51,464 bases of DNA from an uncultured Bacilli bacterium (GCA_944358505.1 CALVRG010000011.1:1-51464), one strand, 5' to 3'; positions 25,072 to 34,687 are shown, counted from the first letter of the stretch. Made by a program: numbers and translations. Notes: a model not told the origin generated them from the letters alone.

Positions 25072-26418
25072 TTACTCCTCCTCATTTTCATTTTTGCTCA
25101 TATTTAAAAATGTTGATGTATCTTTTTTAAATAAAAGTTGAATTGTAGCTTGAGGCCCACTTCTATGTTTAGCTATAATAAATTCACTAATACTTGTAGG
25201 GTCATTTTTTGATTCTTTACTATAATAATCATCACGATACAAAAATCCTACTAAATCGGCATCTTGTTCAATAGAACCTGATTCTCTTAAATCAGATAAC
25301 ATAGGCCTTTTATCTTCTCTTCCTTCTACACTACGAGAAAGCTGTGCTAAAGCAATAACAGGAATATGTAATTCCATAGCTAATGTTTTTAAACTTCTTG
25401 AAATATCTGCAACCTCTTGTTGTCTATTAGCTCCATAATTTTTTCCACCTGATATTAATTGTAAATAGTCAATTATAACTAAATCTAGGCCATCAGTACT
25501 TGATGACAAACGACGGCATTTAGCACGAATTTCTCCTATTGTTATGCCTGGTGTATCATCTATATATAATTTTGCATCTGATAATCTGCTTACTGCTTGA
25601 TCAAACCTTTTCCAATCATTATTCAACATTTTACCAGTTCTTAATTTAAATCCTTCTAATTGGCCAAGAGAAGATATAATACGACTTGCTAATTGTTCTG
25701 CACCCATCTCTAAGTTAAAAACTGCAACCGTTTTATCAGTATGTGTTGTGACATAAGTTGCAAGATTTAATGCAAAAGCTGTTTTACCCATACCAGGACG
25801 AGCTGCTAATATTATAAGTTCATTTTCATGAAGACCTGCTGTTATTTTATCAATATCATACCACCCTGTTGGAATACCTGTAATTTCTCCTTTAGATTCT
25901 GCCAATTTTTGTAAGTCTTCCTCTGTTTTTTCTAGAACTTTTTGAATAGACTTAAATTCACTAGATTTACGATTCTTTGCAATTGTTAAAATTTTACGTT
26001 CAGCTTGATCTAAAATATCATTTATATTTTCATCACTATTATAACCATTTGCAGCAATAGACTCCGCTGTTTCGATTAATCTCCTTAACAAAGAGGCATT
26101 TTGAACTTCTTTTATATAATATTCTACATTAGTAGCTGTTGGAACAAAGGTTGTTATCTCTGTAAGATAAGTTACTCCCCCAATATCATTTAAATAGTTT
26201 AGTTTAGTTAAAGTTGTTGTTAATGTTGTCAAATCAACTGGTGTTTTTTCTTCTACTAACTTTTTTAAAGCTACAAATATTTTAACATTTCTTTGATCAT
26301 AGAAGTCTGTATCATCTAAATTTTCGATGGCCATTAATAAAGCTGAATTTGATAGAAAGCATGAGCCCAAAACACTTTTTTCAGCTTCTAAATTTTGAGG
26401 CAGTTGTTTTACAGCCAT
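25072..26418 (-). CDS. dnaB: Replicative DNA helicase DnaB (Bacillus DnaC)
   Basis: Hexameric 5'-3' helicase of the fork. 448 residues: N-terminal domain (1-105, PQNLEAEKSVLGSCFLS), linker, and RecA-like domain with Walker A AARPGMGKTAFAL, Walker B LVIIDYLQLISGG and the C-terminal AKHRSGPQATIQLLF. RBS AGGTGATAAT. In the usual Bacillus order rplI-dnaB. Confidence 0.97.
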   Translation of the reverse strand: MAVKQLPQNLEAEKSVLGSCFLSNSALLMAIENLDDTDFYDQRNVKIFVALKKLVEEKTPVDLTTLTTTLTKLNYLNDIGGVTYLTEITTFVPTATNVEYYIKEVQNASLLRRLIETAESIAANGYNSDENINDILDQAERKILTIAKNRKSSEFKSIQKVLEKTEEDLQKLAESKGEITGIPTGWYDIDKITAGLHENELIILAARPGMGKTAFALNLATYVTTHTDKTVAVFNLEMGAEQLASRIISSLGQLEGFKLRTGKMLNNDWKRFDQAVSRLSDAKLYIDDTPGITIGEIRAKCRRLSSSTDGLDLVIIDYLQLISGGKNYGANRQQEVADISRSLKTLAMELHIPVIALAQLSRSVEGREDKRPMLSDLRESGSIEQDADLVGFLYRDDYYSKESKNDPTSISEFIIAKHRSGPQATIQLLFKKDTSTFLNMSKNENEEE

Positions 26419-26426
26419 ATTATCAC

Positions 26427-26867
26427 CTACTTAACTAAATGTATTTTTACTTTTGCTAAAACATTTTTATATAATTCTATTTCAATATTATGAAAACCTA
26501 AACTGGATGGGGAAGATGATAATTTAATCATGCTTTTATCAAATTCAAATCCATGTTCTTTCAAAGATTCTTTGATTTGTTTAATACTTATGCTTCCAAA
26601 AACTTTATCATTATCACCCGTTTTAACTTTAAATACTAAAGTAATTTTCTCAAGTTGTTCTTTAATCTTCAATGCTTCCTGCTTTAATTTGGCTTCTTTT
26701 TTCTCCTTTTCTTTTTCTTCTTCTTTCAAGTTAGAAATAGAAATTGGTGTTGCTTTAATAGCATATCCTTTTTTTATTAAAAAGTTTTCAGCATAGCCAT
26801 CCTTTACTTGTTTAATTTCTCCTTTTTTGCCTTGCCCTTTTAAATCTTTAATAAAAATCACTTCCAT
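26427..26867 (-). CDS. rplI: 50S ribosomal protein L9
   Basis: 146 residues: N-terminal 23S-binding domain ([20 protein letters not shown]), a long connecting helix (about 41-75, Glu/Lys-rich), and a C-terminal domain ([15 protein letters not shown]). Starts after AAGGAGGAAGAATA, one base after the preceding gene's stop. Confidence 0.97.
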   Translation of the reverse strand: MEVIFIKDLKGQGKKGEIKQVKDGYAENFLIKKGYAIKATPISISNLKEEEKEKEKKEAKLKQEALKIKEQLEKITLVFKVKTGDNDKVFGSISIKQIKESLKEHGFEFDKSMIKLSSSPSSLGFHNIEIELYKNVLAKVKIHLVK

Positions 26868-26868
26868 A

Positions 26869-27861
26869 TTATTCTTCCTCCTTTTTTAAAATTTGTTTTA
26901 ATTTAGCTTCTACTTTACTAATAGTACTATCATTAATTCTAGCAGCTCCTACTGTCTTATTGCCACCACCACCTAATGGATTTAAAATAGAAGATATATT
27001 ATAACTTCCTAAACTTCTAGCACTAATAGCAATTGTTTTAGATGCTGATCTAGCTATAACAAATGATGCTTCAATATCATTAAAGAATAGAAGTGTATCT
27101 GCTATCTTTGCTATGTCTTCTCTTCTATAAATCATATATGGGCTACCTTTAGCAATAGCTATTTTATTATTTATTATATCTACATTAGTTATTACTTTTT
27201 GCCTTTCTATGTACTCTTTTAAATCTTGCTTTAGCAAATATTGTACTTTCTTAGTACTAGCTCCCATACTGGATAAATAATATGCTGCATAATATGTTTC
27301 AGAGTTTGTCTTTAATGTGAAGTTATTTGTATCTAAAACTATACCAGACAATAAAAGAGTTGCATAATAAGGATCTAATTCCATCTTATACATTTCTACT
27401 AAATTTGTAATTATTTCACATGTACTAGATATATCATTATCTATAACTCTAAGACCTGCTTCTATTGATGTTTCTCCTAACTCATGATGATCAAGAATGA
27501 CAATTGATTCTTTATCAAAAAGATCGATTGCATCACTAGATTGGACTAATTCTTTCTTATTTACATCTAATATTATTAATAAGTTTTTCTTTTTTCTTAT
27601 ATAAAAATTTTCTTCTATTTCTTTACTATTAATTATATTTAAGCATCCTTCTAATTCTTTAAAAACTTTTGATACACCAGATTCATGTATAGTGTCATCA
27701 ATAACTAAAAAACAATTTTTATTTAGGTTTTCTAAAATTGTATAAAGTCCAATAGAACTACCAAGGGCATCTAAATCTAATTCTTTGTGAGCCATAATAA
27801 ATATTGTTTTAGAACTATTTAGTTTTTGTTTTAATTTTTTTTTATTTTCATATAACTTCAT
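26869..27861 (-). CDS. DHH-DHHA1 phosphodiesterase, GdpP-like but without the N-terminal half
   Basis: 330 residues, cytoplasmic. The DHH domain has the metal ligands in [13 protein letters not shown] (His25, Asp29, Asp31), ILDVN and ILDHHE, and the DHHA1 domain has [14 protein letters not shown]. In gene order (rpsR-gdpP-rplI-dnaB) this is where Bacillus has gdpP, whose protein is about 650 residues with two membrane helices, a PAS and a degenerate GGDEF domain before the DHH part. These are absent: the gene begins cleanly after AAAGGAGGATCTA and no leftover coding sequence lies upstream. It may cleave c-di-AMP or pApA (NrnA/Pde2-like). Substrate uncertain. Confidence 0.85.
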   Translation of the reverse strand: MKLYENKKKLKQKLNSSKTIFIMAHKELDLDALGSSIGLYTILENLNKNCFLVIDDTIHESGVSKVFKELEGCLNIINSKEIEENFYIRKKKNLLIILDVNKKELVQSSDAIDLFDKESIVILDHHELGETSIEAGLRVIDNDISSTCEIITNLVEMYKMELDPYYATLLLSGIVLDTNNFTLKTNSETYYAAYYLSSMGASTKKVQYLLKQDLKEYIERQKVITNVDIINNKIAIAKGSPYMIYRREDIAKIADTLLFFNDIEASFVIARSASKTIAISARSLGSYNISSILNPLGGGGNKTVGAARINDSTISKVEAKLKQILKKEEE

Positions 27862-27919
27862 TAGATCCTCCTTTTATCCCTTGTTAATATTATATACTAT
27901 TTTATATGATAAGTAAAAT

Positions 27920-27957
27920 TGTAAAGAAAAAGTAAATAGATTTTTTCTATTTACTTT
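27920..27957 (-). terminator. Terminator after rpsR, stop codon in the stem
   Basis: AAAGTAAATAGA / TCTATTTACTTT (12 bp) with a short A-rich loop and a U-tail on the minus strand. The rpsR TAA lies in the left arm. Confidence 0.8.
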
Positions 27958-28193
27958 GTATAAGGTAATAGGCCAATTGCTCTTGCTCTTTTTATTTCTC
28001 TTGCTATATATCTTTGATGACGAGCACAGTTACCAGTTACACGACGAGGAACAATTTTTCCTCTATCATTTATATATCTTTTTAATGTTTCTACATCTTT
28101 ATAATTAACAGTTTTTCCTGTACACATTATACATACTTTCTTTTTACGACGACCAAAATCTTTTCGTTCTTTAAAATCTTTAGTCACTGCCAT
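27951..28193 (-). CDS. rpsR: 30S ribosomal protein S18, zinc (C+) type
   Basis: 80 residues with [24 protein letters not shown] and [18 protein letters not shown]. The CxxC and CxxH pairs indicate the zinc-binding form, in line with the C+ type L31 in the same window. Third gene of the rpsF-ssb-rpsR operon. RBS AAGGAGGGAAGAAT. Confidence 0.97.
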   Translation of the reverse strand: MAVTKDFKERKDFGRRKKKVCIMCTGKTVNYKDVETLKRYINDRGKIVPRRVTGNCARHQRYIAREIKRARAIGLLPYTK

Positions 28194-28207
28194 ATTCTTC
28201 CCTCCTT

Positions 28208-28705
28208 TTAAAATGGTAATTCATCATCATTTATTTCTATACTGCTTCCAAAATCGGCATATGGATTATTTGAAATGTCAGTTCCGTTTGATGATGGTTC
28301 TTCTTTAAAATCATATGGAGTAGGTTCTGCAGATGTTTGTGTTGATTGTTGATTAAAACCTGGTTGAGACATTTGATTTTGATTATCTCTTCTACTACCA
28401 ACAAATTCTACATTATCAGCAATTACTTCAGTAACATATCTTCTTTGACCATTTTGATCATCATAGTTACGAACTTGAATACGTCCTTCAATTGCTACTT
28501 GACTTCCTTGTGATAAGTAATTTTTAACATTTTCTGCTTGTTTACGCCATACAACAACATTTATAAAGTCAGCCTCTCGTTCTCCCGTTTGACTTGTATA
28601 AGTTCTATTTACTGCAACCGTAAAACTTGCAACAGCTGTATTATTACCTGTATAACGAAGTTCTGGGTCACGAGTTAATCGACCAATTAAAAATACTTTG
28701 TTCAT
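28208..28705 (-). CDS. ssb: Single-stranded DNA-binding protein
   Basis: 165 residues: N-terminal OB fold (1-105; [47 protein letters not shown]), a Gln/Asn/Ser-rich linker, and the acidic tail DDELPF that recruits repair and replication partners. Placed between rpsF and rpsR as in Bacillus. Confidence 0.98.
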   Translation of the reverse strand: MNKVFLIGRLTRDPELRYTGNNTAVASFTVAVNRTYTSQTGEREADFINVVVWRKQAENVKNYLSQGSQVAIEGRIQVRNYDDQNGQRRYVTEVIADNVEFVGSRRDNQNQMSQPGFNQQSTQTSAEPTPYDFKEEPSSNGTDISNNPYADFGSSIEINDDELPF

Positions 28706-28719
28706 AATTACCTCTTTTC

Positions 28720-29007
28720 CTAATCATCTATTCTAATGATTAGATGACGTAAAATGTTTTCATTAATACGAGCTAGACGATCAAATTCAGTAATTGCTTC
28801 ATTGTTAGCTTCAACTACATATAAGAAATAATAACCATTTTTATATTTCTTAATTTCATATGCTAATTCTTTTTGTCCCATAGCTTTTTCTTCTGTAATT
28901 TTACTTTTTTTATCTGTTAAAACTTTCTTTAGAGATTCAGCCTCTTTCTTTATTGTTGCCTCTTCTAAATCAGGTTTAACGATAAACATAACTTCATATT
29001 TATTCAT
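28720..29007 (-). CDS. rpsF: 30S ribosomal protein S6
   Basis: 95 residues, MNKYEVMFIVKPDLEEA at the start and NENILRHLIIRIDD at the end. The start follows AAGGAGGTGTGTTTA; a start three codons earlier lies next to that site. First gene of the rpsF-ssb-rpsR operon, with a structured leader. Confidence 0.97.
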   Translation of the reverse strand: MNKYEVMFIVKPDLEEATIKKEAESLKKVLTDKKSKITEEKAMGQKELAYEIKKYKNGYYFLYVVEANNEAITEFDRLARINENILRHLIIRIDD

Positions 29008-29033
29008 TAAACACACCTCCTTCTGGACATAAG

Positions 29034-29067
29034 ACCTATTTCTAGGTAAGGAGTATTTAAAATACTC
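29034..29067 (-). promoter_or_regulatory. Two hairpins in the rpsF leader
   Basis: On the minus strand, GAGTATTT / AAATACTC at the transcript start, then ACCTA-GAAA-TAGGT (5-bp stem with a GAAA loop). Bacterial rpsF leaders often carry an S6:S18-binding structure with a CCG motif; I cannot see that motif here. Confidence 0.4.
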
Positions 29068-29073
29068 GCTAGT

Positions 29074-29102
29074 ATTATAACAAAAATAAAAATAAAAGTC
29101 TA
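29074..29102 (-). promoter_or_regulatory. Promoter of rpsF-ssb-rpsR
   Basis: TAGACT, 17 bases, TATAAT with TGT in front (extended -10). Confidence 0.65.
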
Positions 29103-29221
29103 TTGTTTTCTTTATCTTTTTTTAATACTGCTATAATAAATTATTATTCTACTTATAATAGAGTATGGTAAATTTCAAAGGAAACAAGCATTTTATTTTC
29201 TACAACTTTTTATTTTATTTT

Positions 29222-30319
29222 TTATACATTAAATCTAAAGTGACAAATATCACCATCTTGCATTATATAATCTTTTCCTTCAAGTCTTGCTTTCCCTGCT
29301 TCTCTTGCTTTCGATTCGCTTCCACAATTTATTAAATCATTATATGAAATAACTTCTGCTTTTATAAATCCTTTTTCAAAGTCTGTATGAATAATTCCAG
29401 CACATTTTTTAGCATTCATTTCTTTTTTAAAAGTCCATGCTCTTACTTCATCAGGACCAACAGTAAAATATGTAGCTAATCCAAGTAAATCGTATGTTGC
29501 ACTAATCAAAGTATCAAGGCCACTTTCTTTTAATCCTAAAGCTTTTAACATTTCTTTTGCATCATCATCTTCTAATTCACTTAATTCTTCTTCTACTTTA
29601 GCACAGATTACTATTACTTTAGCATTTTCTTTACTAGCATATTCTTTAACTCTTTTTACATATTCATTTTCTATTTCTAAATCATTTTCATTTACATTCG
29701 CAAGATATATTAAAGGTTTACTTGTTAATAGGTTAAAGCTTTTAATTATTTCTTTTTCTTCTTTAGTTAATTCTATTAATCTAATTGGATTATTTTCTTC
29801 TAATTCTTTTTTTATTTTATCTAATGTTTCATATTCTAAAAGTTCATCTTTATCTTTACTCATTCTTGCCTTTTTACTTATACGATTAATTCTATTAGTT
29901 ACTACTTCTAAATCAGCTAGGACTAATTCTAAATTGATTGTTTCTATATCTCTTATTGGATCAATATCACCATCTACATGAATAATATTTCCATTATCAA
30001 AGCATCTTACCACTTCACAAATAGCATCTACTTCTCTTATATGTGATAAGAATTTATTACCTAATCCTTCTCCTTTACTTGCTCCCTTTACAAGGCCTGC
30101 AACATCAATGAACTCATAACTAGTATATATTGTTCTTTTTGGATTATACATTTCTGCTAATTTATCTATTCTTTTATCTCTAACATTTACTACACCAACA
30201 TTTGGTTCTATTGTAGCAAAAGGATAATTTTCTGCTAGTATGTGTGTTTTAGTAATAGCGTTAAATAACGTACTTTTGCCTACATTAGGCAATCCAATTA
30301 TTCCTGCTTTTAAACTCAT
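29222..30319 (-). CDS. ychF: Ribosome-binding ATPase YchF
   Basis: Obg-family P-loop protein that prefers ATP. 365 residues: MSLKAGIIGLPNVGKSTLFNAITK (G1 within GLPNVGKST), the switch region FATIEPNVGVV, DVAGLVKGASKGEGLGNKFL (G3), a coiled-coil domain with YLANVNEND (in place of NKxD), and the C-terminal TGS domain ending DGDICHFRFNV. The start follows AGAGGTATTATAT; an upstream in-frame extension runs into the next gene's terminator and is not real. Has its own promoter. Confidence 0.96.
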   Translation of the reverse strand: MSLKAGIIGLPNVGKSTLFNAITKTHILAENYPFATIEPNVGVVNVRDKRIDKLAEMYNPKRTIYTSYEFIDVAGLVKGASKGEGLGNKFLSHIREVDAICEVVRCFDNGNIIHVDGDIDPIRDIETINLELVLADLEVVTNRINRISKKARMSKDKDELLEYETLDKIKKELEENNPIRLIELTKEEKEIIKSFNLLTSKPLIYLANVNENDLEIENEYVKRVKEYASKENAKVIVICAKVEEELSELEDDDAKEMLKALGLKESGLDTLISATYDLLGLATYFTVGPDEVRAWTFKKEMNAKKCAGIIHTDFEKGFIKAEVISYNDLINCGSESKAREAGKARLEGKDYIMQDGDICHFRFNV

Positions 30320-30344
30320 ATATAATACCTCTTTTCTTTTGTTT

Positions 30345-30372
30345 ATTATATCATTTTTTAGTTTTTTTTCAA
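30345..30372 (-). promoter_or_regulatory. Promoter of ychF
   Basis: TTGAAA, 16 bases, TATAAT with TGA in front (extended -10), just after the abgT terminator. Confidence 0.65.
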
Positions 30373-30395
30373 AGAAAAAATACCTTACGGTATTT
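30373..30395 (-). terminator. Terminator after the AbgT-type gene
   Basis: AAATACC / GGTATTT with a 4-base loop and a U-run on the minus strand; the stem starts within the TAA. Confidence 0.75.
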
Positions 30396-31992
30396 AAATC
30401 GTGGAAAATACTCCTGGGCCTAATGGAAGACCGATTAAGTACCATCCTATTATTAATAATATCCAAGTTATAGATATTATACCAAAATATGGAAGTACAT
30501 ATGATATACTTTTATGTATTGTAATTGGTTTGGTCTTATTTTGGTTATATACATTTAAATATCCTATATATATTGCAAAGCAAGCTAATAAAGGCGTAAT
30601 TCCTGCCGTTATGGATGTTCCTGCTCTTAATATAAATTGGGCAAAGGGAGCAGAAATATTTGATTGCATGAAAGCAGGGACCATAACTGGTGCAAATATT
30701 TCCCATTTACTACTAGCTGTTGGAACAAATATATTAGCTATTGCTATCATTATAATTGAGAATATAACTAAAGGAAGTCCAGTAAATCCTATATTACCAG
30801 TAGCACTAGCACACCAAGAAGCAATAACTGTACCTATATTTGTTTGCTTAAATACTGATGTAAATTGCGATACAACAAATATAAGCATTAGTATTTCTCC
30901 TATAGGCATAAATGTTTCTTTACATCCATTTATAATATCTTTATCATTTTTTATACTTTTTGCACCGATACCATAGGCAATTCCTACAAGTGTTAAGAGC
31001 AAAGCCATCATATATGTAAATCCATCTTGAAAGTATGAAGATGTACCAAATAATTGACCCAAATAAGTATCTTCATTCATGTCTAACAACATACCAGAAT
31101 ATGGTAAATTCGGTATTATCATATATATGAATAATACTATTAAAGTTATGGCAGTAATTAAAGCTGCTTTTAAACCTCTTTTTTCTTTTTTTTCTTTTTC
31201 TATTTTTTGTTGTTCTAACTCTTTAGCATCAGCAATTATTAATTCTTCCGTTTTAGACAATTCTTCTTTTTCTTTATATTTACCAAGACGTGGTGCAATT
31301 ATTTTTTCAATTATTATAGTACCTACAATTGATAAAATTATAGAAAAAACTATAATTATAAATAAATTTGAAGTCAGACTAATGTGTGCTGATGCATCTA
31401 TAAGTCTTGCAGCAGAAGTAGTATCTGGAATTAGGTTAACTTCCATACTACCTACAAATAATGATACCCCATAACCAAAACTAGCACCTGAGAAGGCTGC
31501 TATAATTCCTAAATAAGGATTTCTATTATTTAAAAGAAATAATAGTGCTGATATTGGTATTAGAATTACATAACCCACATCATTTATTAAAGAAGAAATT
31601 GTAGCTATAAAAATGATAATAAAGGTAAGTATATTTTTATTTGTTTTTATTAAAATTCTTTTGCATAATGTTTCTAAAAAACCAGTTGAATTTGCAATAC
31701 TTAATCCAAATAAAGTCAAAAGCAGCATTCCAAGTGGGGCGAAACTTAAAAAGTTTGTCATGGCATTACTAAAAATATATTTCATGCCATCGAAGTTTAA
31801 CATATTTTCTACAGTTATCAAATTGCTTTCTAATTCATTAGTTGTAGGACTGATTGTATTATATGTTGCTTGCATTTGTAATCCTGATAAAATTGCGCTT
31901 AAAATTAATAATAGAATAGTAAGAATTATATATACTGTTATAGGATGAAAATAAAATTTCTTTAGTTTTAGTTTTCTTTTACCTTGCATCAT
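30394..31992 (-). CDS. AbgT-family transporter
   Basis: 532-residue membrane protein with about 11-13 hydrophobic segments and a charged cytoplasmic loop near 245-275 (EELSKTEELIIADAKELEQQ). Family features: NAMTNFLSFAPLGMLLLTLFG, INDVGYVILIPISALLF, NIFVPTASSKWEIFAPVMVP and ITAGITPLLACFAIYIGYL, matching AbgT/MtrF transporters. Characterised members move p-aminobenzoyl-glutamate or export sulfonamides; the substrate here is unknown. The ATG overlaps the DUF951 stop; a second ATG one codon in is better spaced from GGAG. It is an addition to the Bacillus-like order at this place. Confidence 0.85.
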   Translation of the reverse strand: MMQGKRKLKLKKFYFHPITVYIILTILLLILSAILSGLQMQATYNTISPTTNELESNLITVENMLNFDGMKYIFSNAMTNFLSFAPLGMLLLTLFGLSIANSTGFLETLCKRILIKTNKNILTFIIIFIATISSLINDVGYVILIPISALLFLLNNRNPYLGIIAAFSGASFGYGVSLFVGSMEVNLIPDTTSAARLIDASAHISLTSNLFIIIVFSIILSIVGTIIIEKIIAPRLGKYKEKEELSKTEELIIADAKELEQQKIEKEKKEKRGLKAALITAITLIVLFIYMIIPNLPYSGMLLDMNEDTYLGQLFGTSSYFQDGFTYMMALLLTLVGIAYGIGAKSIKNDKDIINGCKETFMPIGEILMLIFVVSQFTSVFKQTNIGTVIASWCASATGNIGFTGLPLVIFSIIMIAIANIFVPTASSKWEIFAPVMVPAFMQSNISAPFAQFILRAGTSITAGITPLLACFAIYIGYLNVYNQNKTKPITIHKSISYVLPYFGIISITWILLIIGWYLIGLPLGPGVFSTI

Positions 31993-32185
31993 TATTCTCC
32001 TTTTCTATTATTTTTTTTATTTTCTTATTAAATTCTATTCTTGGCATAAAGATTAGCCTACCACAGCCCGTACATTTTAGTTTAATATCTGCTCCTAATC
32101 TTACTATTTCCCAGTTATTTACACCACATGGATGTCCTTTTTTTAATATTACTCTATCTCCTAAAGTATATTGTTTATTTTCCAT
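31979..32185 (-). CDS. DUF951 family protein
   Basis: 68-residue soluble protein with YTLGDRVILKKGHPCGVNNWEIVR, GADIKLKCTGCGRLIFMPR and a basic end. HPCG and CTGCG suggest a small metal-binding fold. The family is common in Firmicutes next to mscS or ychF; function unknown. Start after GGAGGTTCATA, overlapping the mscS end by 11 bases. Confidence 0.85.
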   Translation of the reverse strand: MENKQYTLGDRVILKKGHPCGVNNWEIVRLGADIKLKCTGCGRLIFMPRIEFNKKIKKIIEKENNDAR

Positions 32186-32981
32186 TATGAACCTCCATAT
32201 GTGCTTGTGGCAATTTAACATTTGCTTTTAATAAGGCACTTTGAAAATCTCTTCTCATATTCCTTTGTATGTCAAAATCATGTCCTGATTTTGTTTTAAC
32301 CGCTACCTTATATGTTACGGAGTTTTGATCTATCATTTCAACTCCCCATAATTCTGTATTTCCTTTTAAATATTGATATGTTTTATCTATATTTGCCATT
32401 GTTTTTCTAATTATTTTTTCTACTTCATCTAAATCATTTGCATAATCTACAGATATATTTACTTCTGCTAATGATGGATTTAAGCTATAATTTGTTACTT
32501 CTGTAATCATGTGATTTGCTATTATTTGTACTGCTCCTTTATAATCTCTTACTCTTGTTGTCTTTAATCCCATTTCAATTACATCACCACGGAATCCATT
32601 AATCATTACATTATCTCCTATTTCAAATTGATCTTCCATTACAATTGAAATACCCGCGATAAAATCTTTTGCTAAATCTTGAAAAGCAAGTGTTAAAACT
32701 GCAGCCATTATTCCTAATCCTGCAAATATTTTACTAACATCTAGCCCAAAACTTCCTATAATAATCAATATTGTTAAAAATATTATTATATATTTCAAAC
32801 AGTTATTAATTAAACTTAGAGTTGTTGTAACTCTTTTTCTATTTTTTGAAGATATTTTTTTAGCATGTAGAGCTCTATTAATAAAGAAAGTTAATATATT
32901 ATAGAAAATATAAGCAAAGGCTATATATATTATAGGTCTAACTATATATATAAATATATCGGATTTTATAAATTCTTGCAA
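32175..32981 (-). CDS. Small-conductance mechanosensitive channel, MscS family
   Basis: 268 residues: three membrane helices (about 10-35, 55-75, 85-105), the pore helix GLGIMAAVLTLAFQDLAKDF, and the beta domain QFEIGDNVMINGFRGDVIEMGLKTTRVRDYKG. It relieves pressure on osmotic downshock. I choose a TTG start 8 bases after AAAGGAGG (beginning QEFIKSD); a TTG two codons earlier is too close. In Bacillus a channel gene of this family (yyaD/ykuT-like) also lies near parB. Confidence 0.88.
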   Translation of the reverse strand: MQEFIKSDIFIYIVRPIIYIAFAYIFYNILTFFINRALHAKKISSKNRKRVTTTLSLINNCLKYIIIFLTILIIIGSFGLDVSKIFAGLGIMAAVLTLAFQDLAKDFIAGISIVMEDQFEIGDNVMINGFRGDVIEMGLKTTRVRDYKGAVQIIANHMITEVTNYSLNPSLAEVNISVDYANDLDEVEKIIRKTMANIDKTYQYLKGNTELWGVEMIDQNSVTYKVAVKTKSGHDFDIQRNMRRDFQSALLKANVKLPQAHMEVHNGK

Positions 32982-32995
32982 AAGCAATACCTCCT

Positions 32996-33877
32996 TTATT
33001 TGTCTAGATGCATAATTTCTAATATTCTTGTTAAGTCATTGGTATTAGTAAAATTAATTTCTAATTTATTATTTTTTATTTTTACTTTAGTTCCTAATTT
33101 TTCACATAAGTCATTTTCTAGAAAAGAGTATTCATTATTTTTAGGCTTTTTATTAGTCATTTCTTTTTTTCGATGATAATCTTCTTTTGAATTTGTTAAC
33201 TCTTCTAGTTTTCTAACACTTAAGTTCTCTACAATTACTTTATCTGCTAAACTTATGGCCTGTTCTTTATCTTCTAGCTTACTTAGTACTCTAGCATGTC
33301 CCATACTAAGTTCACCTTTCATTACCTCATCCTTTATTTCACTTGGTAATGTTAAAAGTCCTAACATGTTTGTAATATGACTTCTAGATTTGCCAACTTT
33401 AATTGCTAATTCTTCTTGGGTTAAATTCAACTTTGTTTTAAGTGAATTATATGCTTCTGCTTCTTCAAGAGCACTTAAATTTTCTCTTTGTAGATTTTCA
33501 AGCAAGGCTATTTCCATCATCTCTTCATCTGTAAAATCTTTTATTATGGCAGGTATTGTTGTAAGACCTGCTAATTTACTTGCTTTTACACGTCGTTCTC
33601 CAGCTATTATTTCATAACCTTTAATACTTTTTTTAGCAATTATAGGTTGAAAAACTCCATGCTCTTTAATTGACGATGCTAATTCATTCAAACTTTCTTC
33701 ATCAAAATTTTTACGTGGTTGATAAGGATTGCTTCTTAATTCTTCTAGGTTTAAATTTATAATTTGCTCTTTTGGAGTTGAATTTATTATATTTTCTTCT
33801 ACTTTAGAAATATCTAATTGTTCATTATTAAATAATTCTTCAAGTCCTCTTCCTAAAGCTCTTCTTTTATTTTCCAT
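32996..33877 (-). CDS. parB: Chromosome partition protein ParB (Spo0J)
   Basis: CTP-dependent clamp that loads at parS and organises the origin region. 293 residues: MENKRRALGRGLEELFNN start (ParA-activating tail), CTP-binding box NPYQPRKNFDEESLNELA, EHGVFQPIIAKK, GERRVKASKLAG, ENLQRENLSALEEAEAY, HTH SRSHITNMLGLL, and a C-terminal dimer domain. Start after GGAAGTGATTGATAGAA, overlapping parA's end by 11 bases. No parS-like site (TGTTTCACGTGAAACA) was spotted in the window. Confidence 0.95.
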   Translation of the reverse strand: MENKRRALGRGLEELFNNEQLDISKVEENIINSTPKEQIINLNLEELRSNPYQPRKNFDEESLNELASSIKEHGVFQPIIAKKSIKGYEIIAGERRVKASKLAGLTTIPAIIKDFTDEEMMEIALLENLQRENLSALEEAEAYNSLKTKLNLTQEELAIKVGKSRSHITNMLGLLTLPSEIKDEVMKGELSMGHARVLSKLEDKEQAISLADKVIVENLSVRKLEELTNSKEDYHRKKEMTNKKPKNNEYSFLENDLCEKLGTKVKIKNNKLEINFTNTNDLTRILEIMHLDK

Positions 33878-34655
33878 TTCTATCAATCACTTCCTTTGCT
33901 AGGTTTAAGTATGCTTCTGAACCTTTACTTTTAGGATCATAGACTATTATTGGTTCACCATGTGATGGAGCTTCTGTTAGTCTTATTAATCTTGGTATAA
34001 TAGTATTATATACTTTTTCTTTAAAAAATTTTCTTATATCATCTACAACCTCAAATCCAAGATTTGTTCTTGAATCTAACATAGTTAATAAGACACCTTC
34101 TATATCTAGATTTGGATTTAACTGTTTTTGAGCAAGCCTTATAGTATTAAGTAATTGCATAATTCCTTCTAAGGCAAAAAACTCACATTGTACTGGTATT
34201 ATTACAGAATTACTTGCAGTTAATGCATTTGTAGTTATTAAACCCAATGAAGGAGGACAATCTATTATTATAAAATCAAAATTTTCATCAGCCAATTCTT
34301 CCAAATGATATTTAAGTTGTGCTCCTTTTGCAAATCCTGGTTCACTTTGGCTCTTTTCTAATAGCTCTATATCAAGCCCTGCTAAATTTATAGTTGCAGG
34401 CAAAACATATAATTGTTTATATTTAGTTTTTACTAAAGCTTCTTTTGTACTGCATTTATTTGTTAAAACATCATATACACTTAAACTTATATCACCTTTG
34501 TTAATACCAACTCCTGTTGTTGTATTTCCTTGGGGATCTAAGTCAATTAGTAATACTTTTTTTCCAAGAAATGCTAAAGAGGCTGAAAGGTTAATACTTG
34601 TCGTTGTCTTACCTACTCCACCTTTTTGGTTTACTAAAGAAATTACCTTTGCCAT
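33867..34655 (-). CDS. parA: Chromosome partition ATPase ParA (Soj)
   Basis: 262-residue deviant Walker A ATPase: VNQKGGVGKTTTSINLSASLA, DLDPQGNTTTGVG, IIDCPPSLGLIT. Binds DNA with ATP, is stimulated by the ParB tail, and in Bacillus also controls DnaA. Coupled to parB by an 11-base overlap. Has its own promoter after the noc terminator. Confidence 0.96.
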   Translation of the reverse strand: MAKVISLVNQKGGVGKTTTSINLSASLAFLGKKVLLIDLDPQGNTTTGVGINKGDISLSVYDVLTNKCSTKEALVKTKYKQLYVLPATINLAGLDIELLEKSQSEPGFAKGAQLKYHLEELADENFDFIIIDCPPSLGLITTNALTASNSVIIPVQCEFFALEGIMQLLNTIRLAQKQLNPNLDIEGVLLTMLDSRTNLGFEVVDDIRKFFKEKVYNTIIPRLIRLTEAPSHGEPIIVYDPKSKGSEAYLNLAKEVIDRNGK

Positions 34656-34687
34656 TTTATCACTCTCTTCTCCTACTCATCTTTTTT

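Noticed and set aside
29166..29400. Plus-strand ORF beginning ATGGTAAATTTC, running into antisense ychF
   Set aside because: No ribosome-binding site, mostly antisense to a conserved gene, Phe/Tyr-rich product.
29222..30466. Longer N-terminus for YchF (about 49 extra residues)
   Set aside because: The extension runs through the abgT terminator and the ychF promoter; the family starts at MSLKAGIIGLPNVGKST.
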